This document shows positions 9,230 through 18,422 of a stretch of DNA of 64,000 nucleotides, in pieces. Each line of letters begins with the position of its first letter. Position 1 is the stretch's first letter. The position numbers and the translations under genes were made by a program. The notes beneath the pieces were generated by a model, which had not been told where the DNA came from, did no database searches, and was given only the letters and a program-made list of their open reading frames with translations. The stretch comes from an uncultured Clostridia bacterium (lineage in GTDB: Bacteria > Bacillota > Clostridia > TANB77 > CAG-508), in NCBI GenBank assembly GCA_934141445.1, contig CAKPCF010000008.1:1-64000 (forward strand). Reading direction: 5' to 3'.

Positions 9230-10471
9230 ATGCGGTACTTCGAATCGGAATTTGTAGTTAACAAAGAGTTGGCAACGAAACTGGTTAAAGAATTTTTTGC
9301 AAGTTTTAATCCTAGAAATGTAATACAATTGGATGGGCAGAGTGCAAAAGTTAAGATTTTCTTTGAGGATGCTCATAAGTGTGGAATTGTTGATATAATT
9401 GGTGAGGCAAGTGAAATTCAAAAATTCACTTACAAAGGTGATGATGAGGTTCAGGTGATATCTCCGAAAGATGAAGATAAAGAGATACAAGCAGAAGTTG
9501 CTATAGAACCTAAACCGACAGCAGAGCCTAGTGATGTTAAAAAGTCTTCTAAAAGGAGTAAGCGTAAGAGTAAGGCTAAAAGACATCCTACTAAGGCTAA
9601 AGATTCTAATGAACCTGGTATCTACAAATCTACTTCCCAAAGGTTCTATCCTTGGATTGATAAGTTTGCACAAGACCGTTCTGGAGAAGAATTTTTCAAA
9701 GATATTGGACATGAATTAGGTTTTGCAGAAGGAACTTCTGAATGGAAGGAGTATGCTGAAGCAATTAAGATTGCATTAAGAATGACAGAACATCAAACAT
9801 TTGTTAATTTTGTAAAAAAGCTGGGATTTAATGAAAGAGATAAGCTTATTTCGTTCCGTGGAAAAATTAACGATTCGATTGAAAAACGTTATCAGGGTAG
9901 CACTCTTAAAGGGACTATAGTTATTTCGAGAGTTGTACATTTTCTTAAAGAAAAAGGTTTTTCTTTTGATGAAAGTGATAAGACTGCTGAAAAAAATGCT
10001 GAATCTGATACGAGTGAGGCAGACCCAAAAAACGATAATACGAGTGAGCCTGTTTCCAATGAATCAGATTTAAAAGAGGACCATGTTGTTCCAGAAGAGA
10101 AAAAAGCAAAAGAGCTGTTGCCGAGTTTGCAAAAATCAGAGAAAATCAATCAGATTTTGAATTCGCAATATGATATTCTTGAGCAATTTATTGATGCTTT
10201 AGTGTCAGCAATGATGATTGACAAACCTGAAAATGCAAAGAAAGAAATGAGTAGGGCTTTGAATGTTATTGTAGCTGATACAGAGCAGAAAAAGACTCTT
10301 GATGATGTTGCATGTGAGCTTGGTGGTGAGTCGAAGAAGGGAATTGAACTTCAAATGAAAATTGCTAAGATGGTAAACGATTACCAGAAAGCAAATGGAA
10401 GTAATAAATTGGTAAAGACAGCAAGTTTTTTGAATGAATTGAGAGGAGCATGGATTGAACTTAAAAAATAA
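9230..10471 (+). CDS. Hypothetical protein, compositionally atypical
   Basis: Not recognised. 413 residues, cytoplasmic, with no signal peptide or membrane helix. An N-terminal part (1-85) of mixed alpha/beta character is followed by a Lys/Arg/Ser-rich linker (about 105-130, KKSSKRSKRKSKAKR), a helical part (135-250), an acidic Ser/Asp/Glu linker (250-300) and a helical C-terminal part (310-413). Codon use is richer in GC-ending and CGT/GAG/CTT codons than neighbouring genes, suggesting transfer or a non-resident origin. It is a single-gene unit with its own extended -10 promoter and a long hairpin after it. Start: ATG 9230 with AAAGGA upstream. The basic linker could bind nucleic acid; this is only inference. 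Confidence 0.6.
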   Translation: MRYFESEFVVNKELATKLVKEFFASFNPRNVIQLDGQSAKVKIFFEDAHKCGIVDIIGEASEIQKFTYKGDDEVQVISPKDEDKEIQAEVAIEPKPTAEPSDVKKSSKRSKRKSKAKRHPTKAKDSNEPGIYKSTSQRFYPWIDKFAQDRSGEEFFKDIGHELGFAEGTSEWKEYAEAIKIALRMTEHQTFVNFVKKLGFNERDKLISFRGKINDSIEKRYQGSTLKGTIVISRVVHFLKEKGFSFDESDKTAEKNAESDTSEADPKNDNTSEPVSNESDLKEDHVVPEEKKAKELLPSLQKSEKINQILNSQYDILEQFIDALVSAMMIDKPENAKKEMSRALNVIVADTEQKKTLDDVACELGGESKKGIELQMKIAKMVNDYQKANGSNKLVKTASFLNELRGAWIELKK

Positions 10472-10485
10472 TACATAGGTTTATA

Positions 10486-10533
10486 GGCAGAGCCCTGTTT
10501 TGGAGTAAATTTACTCCGAATAGGGCTCTTGCC
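10486..10533 (+). terminator. Long composite hairpin after the 9230 gene
   Basis: Outer stem GGC+AGAGCCCT / AGGGCTCT+GCC closes over a perfect palindrome GGAGTAAATTTACTCC (10502-10517). The T tract is weak (GTATTTAC), so it may act as a terminator or as an RNA 3'-end structure. Confidence 0.6.
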
Positions 10534-10536
10534 GTA

Positions 10537-10565
10537 TTTACAATTTACTAATATCGTGGTATAAT
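10537..10565 (+). promoter_or_regulatory. Promoter of the 10618 gene
   Basis: TTTACA (10537-10542), 17-base spacer, TGG-TATAAT (10560-10565), an extended -10. Confidence 0.7.
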
Positions 10566-10617
10566 GGCAAATACTTAATATAGATTTATTATTAAAAGAA
10601 TAGGATGTAAAAATGCA

Positions 10618-12027
10618 ATGAGAGAAAATATTAAAGAGTTAGAAGACTTAATTCAAAAAGGATATGAATTAGAACTTATGTCTTTTGAACTGGATATTCC
10701 ATTAGAAGAATTACAAAGTATAAGAGAAAATATAAATCGAAGAAAACAATTAGCAATTCTTGCAGAAAAAGATGCAATTGATACAAGTATAATAAATATG
10801 CATACACCATCTGCTACAAAGCCAAAAACTACAGCAACGAACAAAAAACAAAATAAACCATCTAGTAGAACACAAGAAACTGGAACTGAAAGACTAATTG
10901 GTTTCCAAAAAGTTAGAGCAAAATATTATGAGCTATATGGTGCATCAACAATGCCAGAAAGAACAGAGTTTGTAGAAAATGAAGAACTTAATAAGATTAT
11001 AGATGTATTGGAAGCAAAAGTGCAAGTATTGGAAGGTAGTACAAGAAAAGAAAGAAGACAAGGAGTAAAAATAATTCATGATGTAGTAGATAAAATTTCA
11101 GACCAAGAATTTTCAATTTCACAATTAAAAAGATTAGTTGATATTTTATATAGACCATGCTTAATGAATAATAAGTTGTTTAAAAGAGATACGATTGACT
11201 ATGCCATGTATTCACAAAGAAGAACAATACTCCCAAAATTCATAAATAAAATTATAGCTGAAGTTCCTTACGTAAATACTAAAGAAGAATTAAAAAATCT
11301 AGAAGGAATGGTAACTCAAGCAATGAAAGATGAAAATCGAGTTTTGGTTGGTAGCTTAGAATTGAAATTAGCAAGTAAAAACAAAGAAATTGATAATAAA
11401 AACTTTGCAAAAATCAATAGCTTAACGCCAGAATTACAAGAAGTGGTTAAAAAATTAGTTGATGGTAATTTAGATTTTCAAGAGGGACAAAAAGCGGTTG
11501 TTGATGAGGCAAATAAAAGATTCGAATTAACAAAAGGAAATAGATTTTCTTTAACAGCAGAGCAACAAGAAAAACAAGTATATTTGAATATTGGAGATTA
11601 TATAGCAAATAATGGAACTAGTTTAAGTATAAAATCTCCAAAAGATTTTATGAAGAAATTTATGGAATTTACAGGTTGCGATTTAGCAAGAGCAATATTC
11701 GTAACAAGTGAAAATCTTATTAGTGCTACAAGATATGATGAAGCAATGAGCTTATGCAATGATTTCTTAGCTAAAACTGGTCAAGATAGTCCATTAAGAC
11801 CATTATTAAGAAGTAAAATTGGAAAAATAAAGAATGTAATGCTTGGTAAAAGAATTTTAGATGTTATACATGCAAATGATAGTCAAGAAGATAGAAAAAT
11901 GTATAGAGAATTAACAGAATTGATAAGAAGTGAAAAAATAGATACATCTTATGTTCCACTTGGCAAAAACTGTGATGGAAGTAAAAATATACTTTTAAGA
12001 GAAGTTATTACAGATAGAATTAGATAA
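10618..12027 (+). CDS. Hypothetical helical protein with N-terminal HTH-like segment
   Basis: Not recognised. 469 residues with no signal or membrane segment. The first 55 residues (ELEDLIQKGYELELMSFELD onward) have the pattern of a small helix-turn-helix followed by a helix. A Thr/Lys/Ser linker (about 62-90) connects to a long alpha-helical body containing TRKERRQGVKIIHDVVDKIS and a C-terminal CDLARAIFVTSENLISATRY region. Codon use matches the resident genome, unlike the preceding gene. Start: ATG 10618; upstream bases offer only a weak ribosome site (AGGATG), but the promoter 50 bases upstream supports this start. Proteins of this style are common orphans in Clostridia; a regulatory role is a guess from the HTH-like start. 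Confidence 0.55.
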   Translation: MRENIKELEDLIQKGYELELMSFELDIPLEELQSIRENINRRKQLAILAEKDAIDTSIINMHTPSATKPKTTATNKKQNKPSSRTQETGTERLIGFQKVRAKYYELYGASTMPERTEFVENEELNKIIDVLEAKVQVLEGSTRKERRQGVKIIHDVVDKISDQEFSISQLKRLVDILYRPCLMNNKLFKRDTIDYAMYSQRRTILPKFINKIIAEVPYVNTKEELKNLEGMVTQAMKDENRVLVGSLELKLASKNKEIDNKNFAKINSLTPELQEVVKKLVDGNLDFQEGQKAVVDEANKRFELTKGNRFSLTAEQQEKQVYLNIGDYIANNGTSLSIKSPKDFMKKFMEFTGCDLARAIFVTSENLISATRYDEAMSLCNDFLAKTGQDSPLRPLLRSKIGKIKNVMLGKRILDVIHANDSQEDRKMYRELTELIRSEKIDTSYVPLGKNCDGSKNILLREVITDRIR

Positions 12028-12031
12028 AAAA

Positions 12032-12080
12032 TTGAAAAAAACTGTAAATAGAATGTTAAATTTTCTATTTACAGTTTTTT
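12032..12080. terminator. Bidirectional terminator
   Basis: AAAAACTGTAAATAGAA pairs with TTCTATTTACAGTTTTT around a short AT loop, with A and T runs on both flanks. It serves the convergent genes on both sides. Confidence 0.85.
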
Positions 12081-12085
12081 TGCAG

Positions 12086-12883
12086 TTATTTTCCAATAAA
12101 TAATTCAACTAAAATTTTTCCATATATAGGACTGTTTACAACACCTACGCCAGTATAATTAAAAGTATTACTTAGAATATTATTTTTATGTGTTTCTGAA
12201 GCCATCAATGCTTCAAATGCACCGGAAACACTTGAATTACCAGCAATATTTTCATTAGCGGTTTTATATTTTATGCCACAGTTGTCTAACATTTTATATA
12301 AATCTCCATAAGTTGGTGATGTGTGTGAAAAATAGTTGTTTTTAACTAAATCTTCTGCTTTTAACCTAGCTGTATTTTGCAATTCTTCATCAATTTCTAA
12401 TTCAGGTAAATTATTCTTTTTTCTTTCAGTATTTATTAAATTTATAAATTCTTGTTCATCTTCTGTATAATTTATAAGTGGAGTATCTAATGCTACTGTT
12501 TCATTAGTTTGAGTGCTTGATGTTGCAACCGAAGAAGTTTCAGAAGAAACTTTAAAAGGAGAAGTTGTATCTTCACTACAAGGCTCTACATAGTCACAAT
12601 AGACTGTTCCTATAATATTTTTTTCTGTTTGAATTACATACCAGTTACCAATTTTAGCAAATACTCGTATGTAATCATCCTTTTTTAATAGTCCAACTGC
12701 TTGATATGAAATCCCTGGCCCTCTACGGACATTTAAAGTTGATGCTGTTACTTTAGCATATTCGAAATCTGTTTTTTCATAATCTTCAGTACCAAAAGAA
12801 ATTGAGAAAATACTAATACATAATGCAATTAAAATAGAAATTACACAAATAGTGTTTTTGTGTTCAATAAAAAAATCTTTCAT
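12086..12883 (-). CDS. Secreted CAP-domain (SCP/PR1, YkwD-like) protein with SH3b domain
   Basis: N-terminal hydrophobic segment (about residues 8-28, TICVISILIALCISIFSISF) works as a signal anchor. Residues 42-95 form a bacterial SH3 domain (ASTLNVRRGPGISYQAVGLL), which usually binds peptidoglycan peptides. A Ser/Thr linker follows, then a CAP domain from about residue 143 (LINTERKKNNLPEL, FSHTSPTYGDLY, NENIAGN, LMASETHKNNIL). CAP proteins are extracellular; the bacterial function is not settled. Start: the ATG at 12881-12883 has GGAGG 5 bases upstream. The in-frame TTG at 12895 overlaps that GGAGG and is rejected. It sits among other envelope genes. Confidence 0.88.
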   Translation of the reverse strand: MKDFFIEHKNTICVISILIALCISIFSISFGTEDYEKTDFEYAKVTASTLNVRRGPGISYQAVGLLKKDDYIRVFAKIGNWYVIQTEKNIIGTVYCDYVEPCSEDTTSPFKVSSETSSVATSSTQTNETVALDTPLINYTEDEQEFINLINTERKKNNLPELEIDEELQNTARLKAEDLVKNNYFSHTSPTYGDLYKMLDNCGIKYKTANENIAGNSSVSGAFEALMASETHKNNILSNTFNYTGVGVVNSPIYGKILVELFIGK

Positions 12884-13022
12884 AAAAACCTCCAATCTTG
12901 TTTAAATAAATTATCGACATAAAAAAGGTAACTTATACCAAAAATATAAAATCATATAAAAGAAATTTTTACATATTTATAAGATAGAATAAAATGTTTA
13001 CTGGAAAGGATTAGATAACATT

Positions 13023-14243
13023 ATGAGTAAGGTAGTTTGTAAGATAATTAGTATCTTTTTAATATGTATAATTTTAGTTCAAGGGATTTGCTTTGCGGAT
13101 GTAGAAAATGAAGAATTAGAGGAGAATATAGAAGTATCTTCTTATGAAGAAAAAAATATTCCAAAAGTAGCTTCAAAACATACAATTTGTATTGAAAGAA
13201 GTACAGAAACAATTTTATTTGAAAATAATGGCTTTGAAAAAACTGCAATGGCATCAACTACTAAGATTATGACTGCGATAATTGCTATTGAAAAAGGTAA
13301 TCTTAATAATATTGTAAAGATTTCAAAAAATGCTGCGCAAACAAGAGGTTCAAGGTTAGAATTAAGTGAAAATATGGAAATATCTTTAAAAGATTTATTG
13401 TATGGTCTAATGCTTCGTTCAGGTAATGATGCAGCTGTTGCAATTGCAGAACATATTGCAGGTAATGTTGAAAATTTTGCAAACTTAATGAATCAAAAAG
13501 CTACGGAAATAGGAATGAAGAACTCTCATTTTGTTACACCAAATGGACTTGATGAAGATGAGCATTATTCAACTGCTTATGACATGGCAATTTTAGCAAA
13601 TTATGCTTTGAAAAATCAAACTTTTAGAGAAATTGTTGGAACTAAGAATACTAATATTTCATGGAAAGGAGCAACTAAAAATATATCAAATACAAATGAA
13701 TTGCTAGGAAACTATGAAGGAGTATATGGTGTAAAAACTGGTTTTACGTTTAATGCTGGAAGATGCTTAATAACAGCTTGTAAGAAAAATGATTTAGATG
13801 TAATTGTTGTTGTATTAGGTGCAAATACAAAGAAAGATAGAACAACAGATTCAGTAAAAATATTAAACTATGTAAATAGTAATTATAAAATGAAAGATTT
13901 ATCTTCTATTATAAATAGTAGTTTTAAAAAAGAAGAAGAAAGCTTTTATAATATGATAAGATGTGATAAATTAGTAAATGTACCAAGTATATATTTAGTT
14001 ACTGACAGCAATACAACTTTTCCAATATTAAAAAATGAAGAAGCTTATATATCTACAAAGTGCTTTGCATTTAATAAATTTGCTGAAAGTATAGAAAAAG
14101 ACACAAAAGTTGGAGAAATGCAGATATATGTTGGAAATAATTTACTTACGAGATATAGTATTTGCTTGAAAGAAAAAGTGGAACGAAAAAACTTTTTAAA
14201 TTTTATGTTAGAAATTTTAAAACAGTATAATAATTTGTCATAA
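13023..14243 (+). CDS. D-alanyl-D-alanine carboxypeptidase (DacF/PBP5 family)
   Basis: Trims the terminal D-Ala from peptidoglycan stem peptides outside the membrane. A signal peptide spans residues 1-25 (ending GICFA). The serine peptidase S11 motifs are all present: STTK near residue 79 (catalytic Ser), SGN near 139 and KTG near 239 (GVKTGFTFNAGRCL). After the catalytic domain comes the family's small beta domain; a short hydrophobic helix and basic stretch near the end (KNFLNFMLEILKQY) likely tethers it to the membrane. Length 406 is typical. Start: ATG 13023 after GGAAAGGA. The next gene begins a separate transcript. Confidence 0.93.
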   Translation: MSKVVCKIISIFLICIILVQGICFADVENEELEENIEVSSYEEKNIPKVASKHTICIERSTETILFENNGFEKTAMASTTKIMTAIIAIEKGNLNNIVKISKNAAQTRGSRLELSENMEISLKDLLYGLMLRSGNDAAVAIAEHIAGNVENFANLMNQKATEIGMKNSHFVTPNGLDEDEHYSTAYDMAILANYALKNQTFREIVGTKNTNISWKGATKNISNTNELLGNYEGVYGVKTGFTFNAGRCLITACKKNDLDVIVVVLGANTKKDRTTDSVKILNYVNSNYKMKDLSSIINSSFKKEEESFYNMIRCDKLVNVPSIYLVTDSNTTFPILKNEEAYISTKCFAFNKFAESIEKDTKVGEMQIYVGNNLLTRYSICLKEKVERKNFLNFMLEILKQYNNLS

Positions 14244-14247
14244 AAGC

Positions 14248-14276
14248 TTGATTTAGAGGGTGAAATGTAATATAAT
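14248..14276 (+). promoter_or_regulatory. Promoter of the 14414 adhesin gene
   Basis: TTGATT (14248-14253), 17-base spacer, TATAAT (14271-14276), beginning 5 bases after the upstream stop codon. The predicted start of transcription is near 14283, giving a leader of about 130 bases. Confidence 0.75.
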
Positions 14277-14282
14277 TGTCAT

Positions 14283-14413
14283 ATGATGGGTAAATTGTAG
14301 GAACCCTAAAACTACAAGGTTTTAATCTAATGATTACCAGATAATTGGTATTGACTTAAAATGTAGTTAGATTAAAATATAATTATATTACTATGTAAAG
14401 GAAGGATAAATAT
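14283..14413 (+). promoter_or_regulatory. Structured 5' leader with H-type pseudoknot
   Basis: Seen directly: GGGT (14288-14291) pairs with ACCC (14303-14306), and TTGTAG (14295-14300) pairs with CTACAA (14312-14317). The strands interleave as in an H-type pseudoknot with loops of 3, 2 and 5 bases. This is followed by an exact 11-base-pair stem TTTTAATCTAA (14320-14330) / TTAGATTAAAA (14367-14377) that encloses a smaller hairpin TACCA/TGGTA (14335-14350). The fold starts at the predicted 5' end of the transcript, as riboswitches and structured leaders do. I could not match it to a known class. Confidence 0.55.
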
Positions 14414-17400
14414 ATGTTGAAGAGCAAAGTTAAAAAATTGCTAGCAGCTTTATGTATAGTAACAATTATTTTACCATATACATCTGAAGTACTAGCAGCA
14501 AGTTTAACACACGAAACAGAAAAAGCTTTAATTGAAACTTCAAGACTTCATGAAGGTGGAGAAGAATCAAGCGGAACATTATCAGGTGATTATGCATCTG
14601 AATATGATACAAATCCTTATACTTATAGAATCAAAGATACAATCATATTCAAACTTATGCAATCAGGTGATGTAAATTTTGAAGATGCAATGTACTGTTT
14701 GAATGCTGAAAAGTCATTCCCAGGACAAGAAAGTCTAGAATATGAAAACAAAGGTGATTTCAAAGATGCTACAAACTCAAGTGTACAAGCATTAGGACTT
14801 TCAACTGAAGATTATAAAGCATTAGTTTGGTTAGTAAATAACATCTATTTAAGAAAACAAAATCCAGAATATAAAGATGAATTTTTAGCTAAAGCTTTTG
14901 CAGACAAAATTGAAGAAGAGAAAAATAATATACCACCAACAACAGTTGATTTAATAAAATCAAGATTAACAGATGACGATATTGAAGTTGTTCAACAATG
15001 GGCTATGTGGTATTTCACAAATAGAAGTGTAGAAAAATATGCATCATTTGGTTCTGTTTTAATTACAGGATTAGATGTAGAAACAATGCAAGAAGTTTCT
15101 GGTAGTTATCTAGATGTAACAGGTTCTGCAATTAGACAAGAATATGCTACAACACTTTATAACTATTTAGTAAAATCAGCAATTGAAGGAAAAGAAGAAG
15201 CTACTGTAACTTATCCAAGTATTGCAGTAACAAACACAGATATTAAAAGTGATGTTGATGGAAAATTCTATAAGGTTGGACCATTTAAAGTTAATAGTGG
15301 TACAGCACCAGCTAGTGCTTATACAATTAAGCTAACTGATGGAGAAAAAGAATTAAGTACAGATAAATATTCAATTTTAATTGAAGGCGAAGATGAATTT
15401 ACTACTAAAAAAGTAAACGAAATTTTTGATAAAAATTATTACATATATTTACCTATAGAAAATAATGAAGTAACAAGAGTTCAACTAAACTTAAATTACA
15501 ACAAATATGAAACAAAAGCTAGTCTATGGGAAACAAACGATAGTAGATATCAACCAATAGTATTAATTACAAAAGAAAATACACCAGTTGAAGAAAAAGT
15601 ATTTAAAGATGTAGAAGAAAAAACAGCTGACTTAGCATTAAAGAAATATATTATTTCAGTAAATGGTGAAGAAGTTCGTCGTTCAAATAATACTAATGCT
15701 AACCAACCACTTGTAGATGCTAGAGATTTAGTATCTGGTGGAACTGATGCAAAATATTATGCAGAAAAGTCACCAGTTGAAGTATCTGTAGGTGATAAAG
15801 TTGTTTTTGAAATAAGAGTATATAATGAAGGTCAAATAGAAGGAAAGGCAACACAAATTGTCGACTATTTACCAGAAGGATTAACTCTTACAGAAAATAG
15901 CGAAATAAATAATAGATATGGTTGGACAGAATCAGCTAATAAAAGAGTTGCTTCAACAACAATATTATCAAATGTAACTATACCAGCATTTAATGTAGAA
16001 GAAAATATAATCACAAGTACATCAGTACAAATTGAATGTACTATTTCTAAAGATTTAAATTCTGGAAAAGTATTAACAAATGTTGCTGAAATAACAGCAG
16101 ATGATATAACAGATAGAGATTCAACACCAGGTTCTATTAAACAAGAAGATATAAATACTGAAACATATACAGGAAATAAAGATAACAAACAAGATTTAAC
16201 AGATAAAAATTACAACTACAAGGGTATTGAAGATGATGATGACTTTGAAAAATTAGTTGTAAAAGGTGGAACTTTTGATTTAGCTTTAAAGAAATTTATT
16301 TCAAGAGTAAATGATAAAGCTACAAGTGGTAGAGAACCAGTTGTAGATGTAAAACCACTTAAAGATGGATTAAAGAATGCAACATATACAGGTTCAAAAA
16401 CTCCATTAACAGTAAAAAAAGGAGATATAGTATTATATACAATTAGAGTATATAATGAAGGAACAAATAGCGGATATGCAGAAGAAGTTGCAGATTATTT
16501 ACCAGAAGGTTTAGGTTTCTTAGTAAACCATACAGTAAATATCGATAATTATTGGGCAATTCCAACAGATGGAAAAACAATCAAATTATCAGATATTGAA
16601 AATGGAACAGCAAATTTATCAAAAGATGATTTTACAGGAATAACTGATTTAAAAGATGTAGAAATTGTTACAGGAAAAAATGTTAAATTAACATCTACAA
16701 AACTTAAATCAAATGCAAGTGATACAAAGAATTTAATCAACGGTTTTGATCCAGAAAATGGAACAGAATTAGATTACAGAGATATTCAAGTTGCTTGTAT
16801 AGTTCTTGCAGATAAAGTAGAAAACAATAACTGCAGAAATATTGCAGAAATTGTAAAACATTCAAACGAAGATAGAGAAGATGTAACAGATAGAGATTCA
16901 ACACCAGATACAGTAAAACCAGACAATTATCCAGGTAATGATAAAAATCAAGATGATAATGATTATGAAGATTTAACAATGGAAGAACCAAAAATATTTG
17001 ATTTAGCTTTACAAAAATTTATTACAGCATTAAATGGAAATCAAATTACAAACAGAGTTCCAACAGTTACTAAAAATTCAGATGGAACATTAAGATATAG
17101 TCATTCGTCAGAAGCTTTATCAGTTGCAAATAATGATTTGATTACATATACAATTAGAGTATATAATGAAGGCGAACAAGATGGATATGCAAAAGAAATT
17201 GGAGATGATATTCCAAGTGGACTTGTATATTTGCCAGATAATGAAACAAACAAAAAATATGGTTGGAAATTATATGATAAAAATGGAGAAGAAACAACAG
17301 ATATAAATCAAGCAGTTTCTGTAAAAACAGATTACTTATCAAAAGCAAAATCAGAAGCTAGAAAAGAAGATAATTTATTAAAAGCTTATGATAAAAATGC

Positions 17401-18247
17401 AGAAATAAGTACAGAAGCTGGAAAAGCAAATCCAGATTACAGAGATGTACAAATAGTATTCCAAGTTTCTGAAACAAACTTATCAAAAGATACAACTAAA
17501 AAAGAAGATAGACAAATAATAAATACAGCAGAAATTACAGATGATGAAGACAAAGATGGAAATCCAGTAGATGATATTGATTCTACACCAGGAAACAATA
17601 AAGATGGTGAAGATGATATTGATAAAGAAAAAGTATATGTAAAATATTTCGACTTAGCATTAAGAAAAGATTTAGTAAAAATAATAATTACTGAAGATGG
17701 TCAAACAAAAGAAATAAATGTTGATGATCCAGATAAACTAATGAAAGTTGAAATAAACAGAAAGAAAATAGATTCTACAGTAGTTAAGTTTGTATACAAA
17801 ATAACAATTACAAATGAAGGCGAAATAGAAGGCTATGCTAAAGAGATTAAAGACTATATTCCAGATGGTTTAAAATTTGTTCAAGAAGATAATAAATCTT
17901 GGTCACAAGTTTCAGATAAAGTAATAGTTACAAGTGAACTTGCAAATACTTTATTAAAACCAGGTGAAAGTGCTTCTGTAAATGTGACTTTACAATGGGA
18001 AAATGCAGAAGACAACATGGGACAAAAAGTAAATACAGCTGAAATCAGTAAAGATTATAATGAACATGGTTCAAAAGATATAGATTCAACTCCAGACAAT
18101 AAAGTTGCAGGAGAAGATGATATAGATACAGCACCAGTAATATTAAGTATTTCAACTGGTTCAGAACAACCATATATAGTATTACCAACAGCAGTAATTA
18201 CTATATTAGCAACAGGTGTAGTTTTAATCAAAAAATATGTTTTATAA
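14414..18247 (+). CDS. Thioester-domain adhesin with four DUF11-like repeats
   Basis: 1277-residue surface protein. Signal peptide 1-29. Residues 30-210 resemble the TQXA thioester domain of Gram-positive adhesins: Cys95 in DAMYCLNAEK and Gln195 in VQQWAMWY sit where the family forms an internal Cys-Gln thioester able to bond covalently to host proteins. Four repeats follow, each opening with (F)DLAL(K/Q/R)K, near residues 410, 620, 860 and 1080. Each carries the isopeptide/DUF11-like pattern IxVYNEG and (I/L)PxGLxF, ending in a D-S-T-P acidic linker. A C-terminal hydrophobic helix (PTAVITILATGVVLIKKYVL) anchors it; no LPXTG. Start: ATG 14414 with AAGGAAGG. Transcribed alone behind the structured leader. 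Confidence 0.8.
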   Translation: MLKSKVKKLLAALCIVTIILPYTSEVLAASLTHETEKALIETSRLHEGGEESSGTLSGDYASEYDTNPYTYRIKDTIIFKLMQSGDVNFEDAMYCLNAEKSFPGQESLEYENKGDFKDATNSSVQALGLSTEDYKALVWLVNNIYLRKQNPEYKDEFLAKAFADKIEEEKNNIPPTTVDLIKSRLTDDDIEVVQQWAMWYFTNRSVEKYASFGSVLITGLDVETMQEVSGSYLDVTGSAIRQEYATTLYNYLVKSAIEGKEEATVTYPSIAVTNTDIKSDVDGKFYKVGPFKVNSGTAPASAYTIKLTDGEKELSTDKYSILIEGEDEFTTKKVNEIFDKNYYIYLPIENNEVTRVQLNLNYNKYETKASLWETNDSRYQPIVLITKENTPVEEKVFKDVEEKTADLALKKYIISVNGEEVRRSNNTNANQPLVDARDLVSGGTDAKYYAEKSPVEVSVGDKVVFEIRVYNEGQIEGKATQIVDYLPEGLTLTENSEINNRYGWTESANKRVASTTILSNVTIPAFNVEENIITSTSVQIECTISKDLNSGKVLTNVAEITADDITDRDSTPGSIKQEDINTETYTGNKDNKQDLTDKNYNYKGIEDDDDFEKLVVKGGTFDLALKKFISRVNDKATSGREPVVDVKPLKDGLKNATYTGSKTPLTVKKGDIVLYTIRVYNEGTNSGYAEEVADYLPEGLGFLVNHTVNIDNYWAIPTDGKTIKLSDIENGTANLSKDDFTGITDLKDVEIVTGKNVKLTSTKLKSNASDTKNLINGFDPENGTELDYRDIQVACIVLADKVENNNCRNIAEIVKHSNEDREDVTDRDSTPDTVKPDNYPGNDKNQDDNDYEDLTMEEPKIFDLALQKFITALNGNQITNRVPTVTKNSDGTLRYSHSSEALSVANNDLITYTIRVYNEGEQDGYAKEIGDDIPSGLVYLPDNETNKKYGWKLYDKNGEETTDINQAVSVKTDYLSKAKSEARKEDNLLKAYDKNAEISTEAGKANPDYRDVQIVFQVSETNLSKDTTKKEDRQIINTAEITDDEDKDGNPVDDIDSTPGNNKDGEDDIDKEKVYVKYFDLALRKDLVKIIITEDGQTKEINVDDPDKLMKVEINRKKIDSTVVKFVYKITITNEGEIEGYAKEIKDYIPDGLKFVQEDNKSWSQVSDKVIVTSELANTLLKPGESASVNVTLQWENAEDNMGQKVNTAEISKDYNEHGSKDIDSTPDNKVAGEDDIDTAPVILSISTGSEQPYIVLPTAVITILATGVVLIKKYVL

Positions 18248-18269
18248 TTAAAGTATAAAATAATAAAAA

Positions 18270-18306
18270 AGCTCTCATAAGGATAAAACTTATGAGAGTT
18301 TTTTGA
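18270..18306 (+). terminator. Terminator after the adhesin gene
   Basis: AAGCTCTCATAAG pairs with CTTATGAGAGTTT (one G-U) around GATAAAA, followed by a T6 tract. Confidence 0.88.
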
Positions 18307-18361
18307 TGTAAATTATTCAACATTTTAATCCAATTTATTGCATAAATTTATTTTTTTTACA

Positions 18362-18390
18362 TTTACAATAAAAAATGTATATGTTATAAT
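18362..18390 (+). promoter_or_regulatory. Promoter of the 18423 gene
   Basis: TTTACA (18362-18367), 17-base spacer, TGT-TATAAT (18385-18390), an extended -10. Confidence 0.75.
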
Positions 18391-18422
18391 CAATTTTGAA
18401 ATAAAGTAGGAGAGGTGGTAAA

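Noticed and set aside
14283..14413. c-di-GMP or preQ1 riboswitch
   Set aside because: The pairing scheme is pseudoknot-like, but the conserved bases of c-di-GMP-I, c-di-GMP-II and preQ1-I aptamers that I know are not present; left as an unnamed structured leader.
18160..18247. LPXTG sortase signal at the adhesin C-terminus
   Set aside because: The sequence reads VLPTAV directly before the helix, without Thr-Gly in the right place; no sortase gene is in the window.
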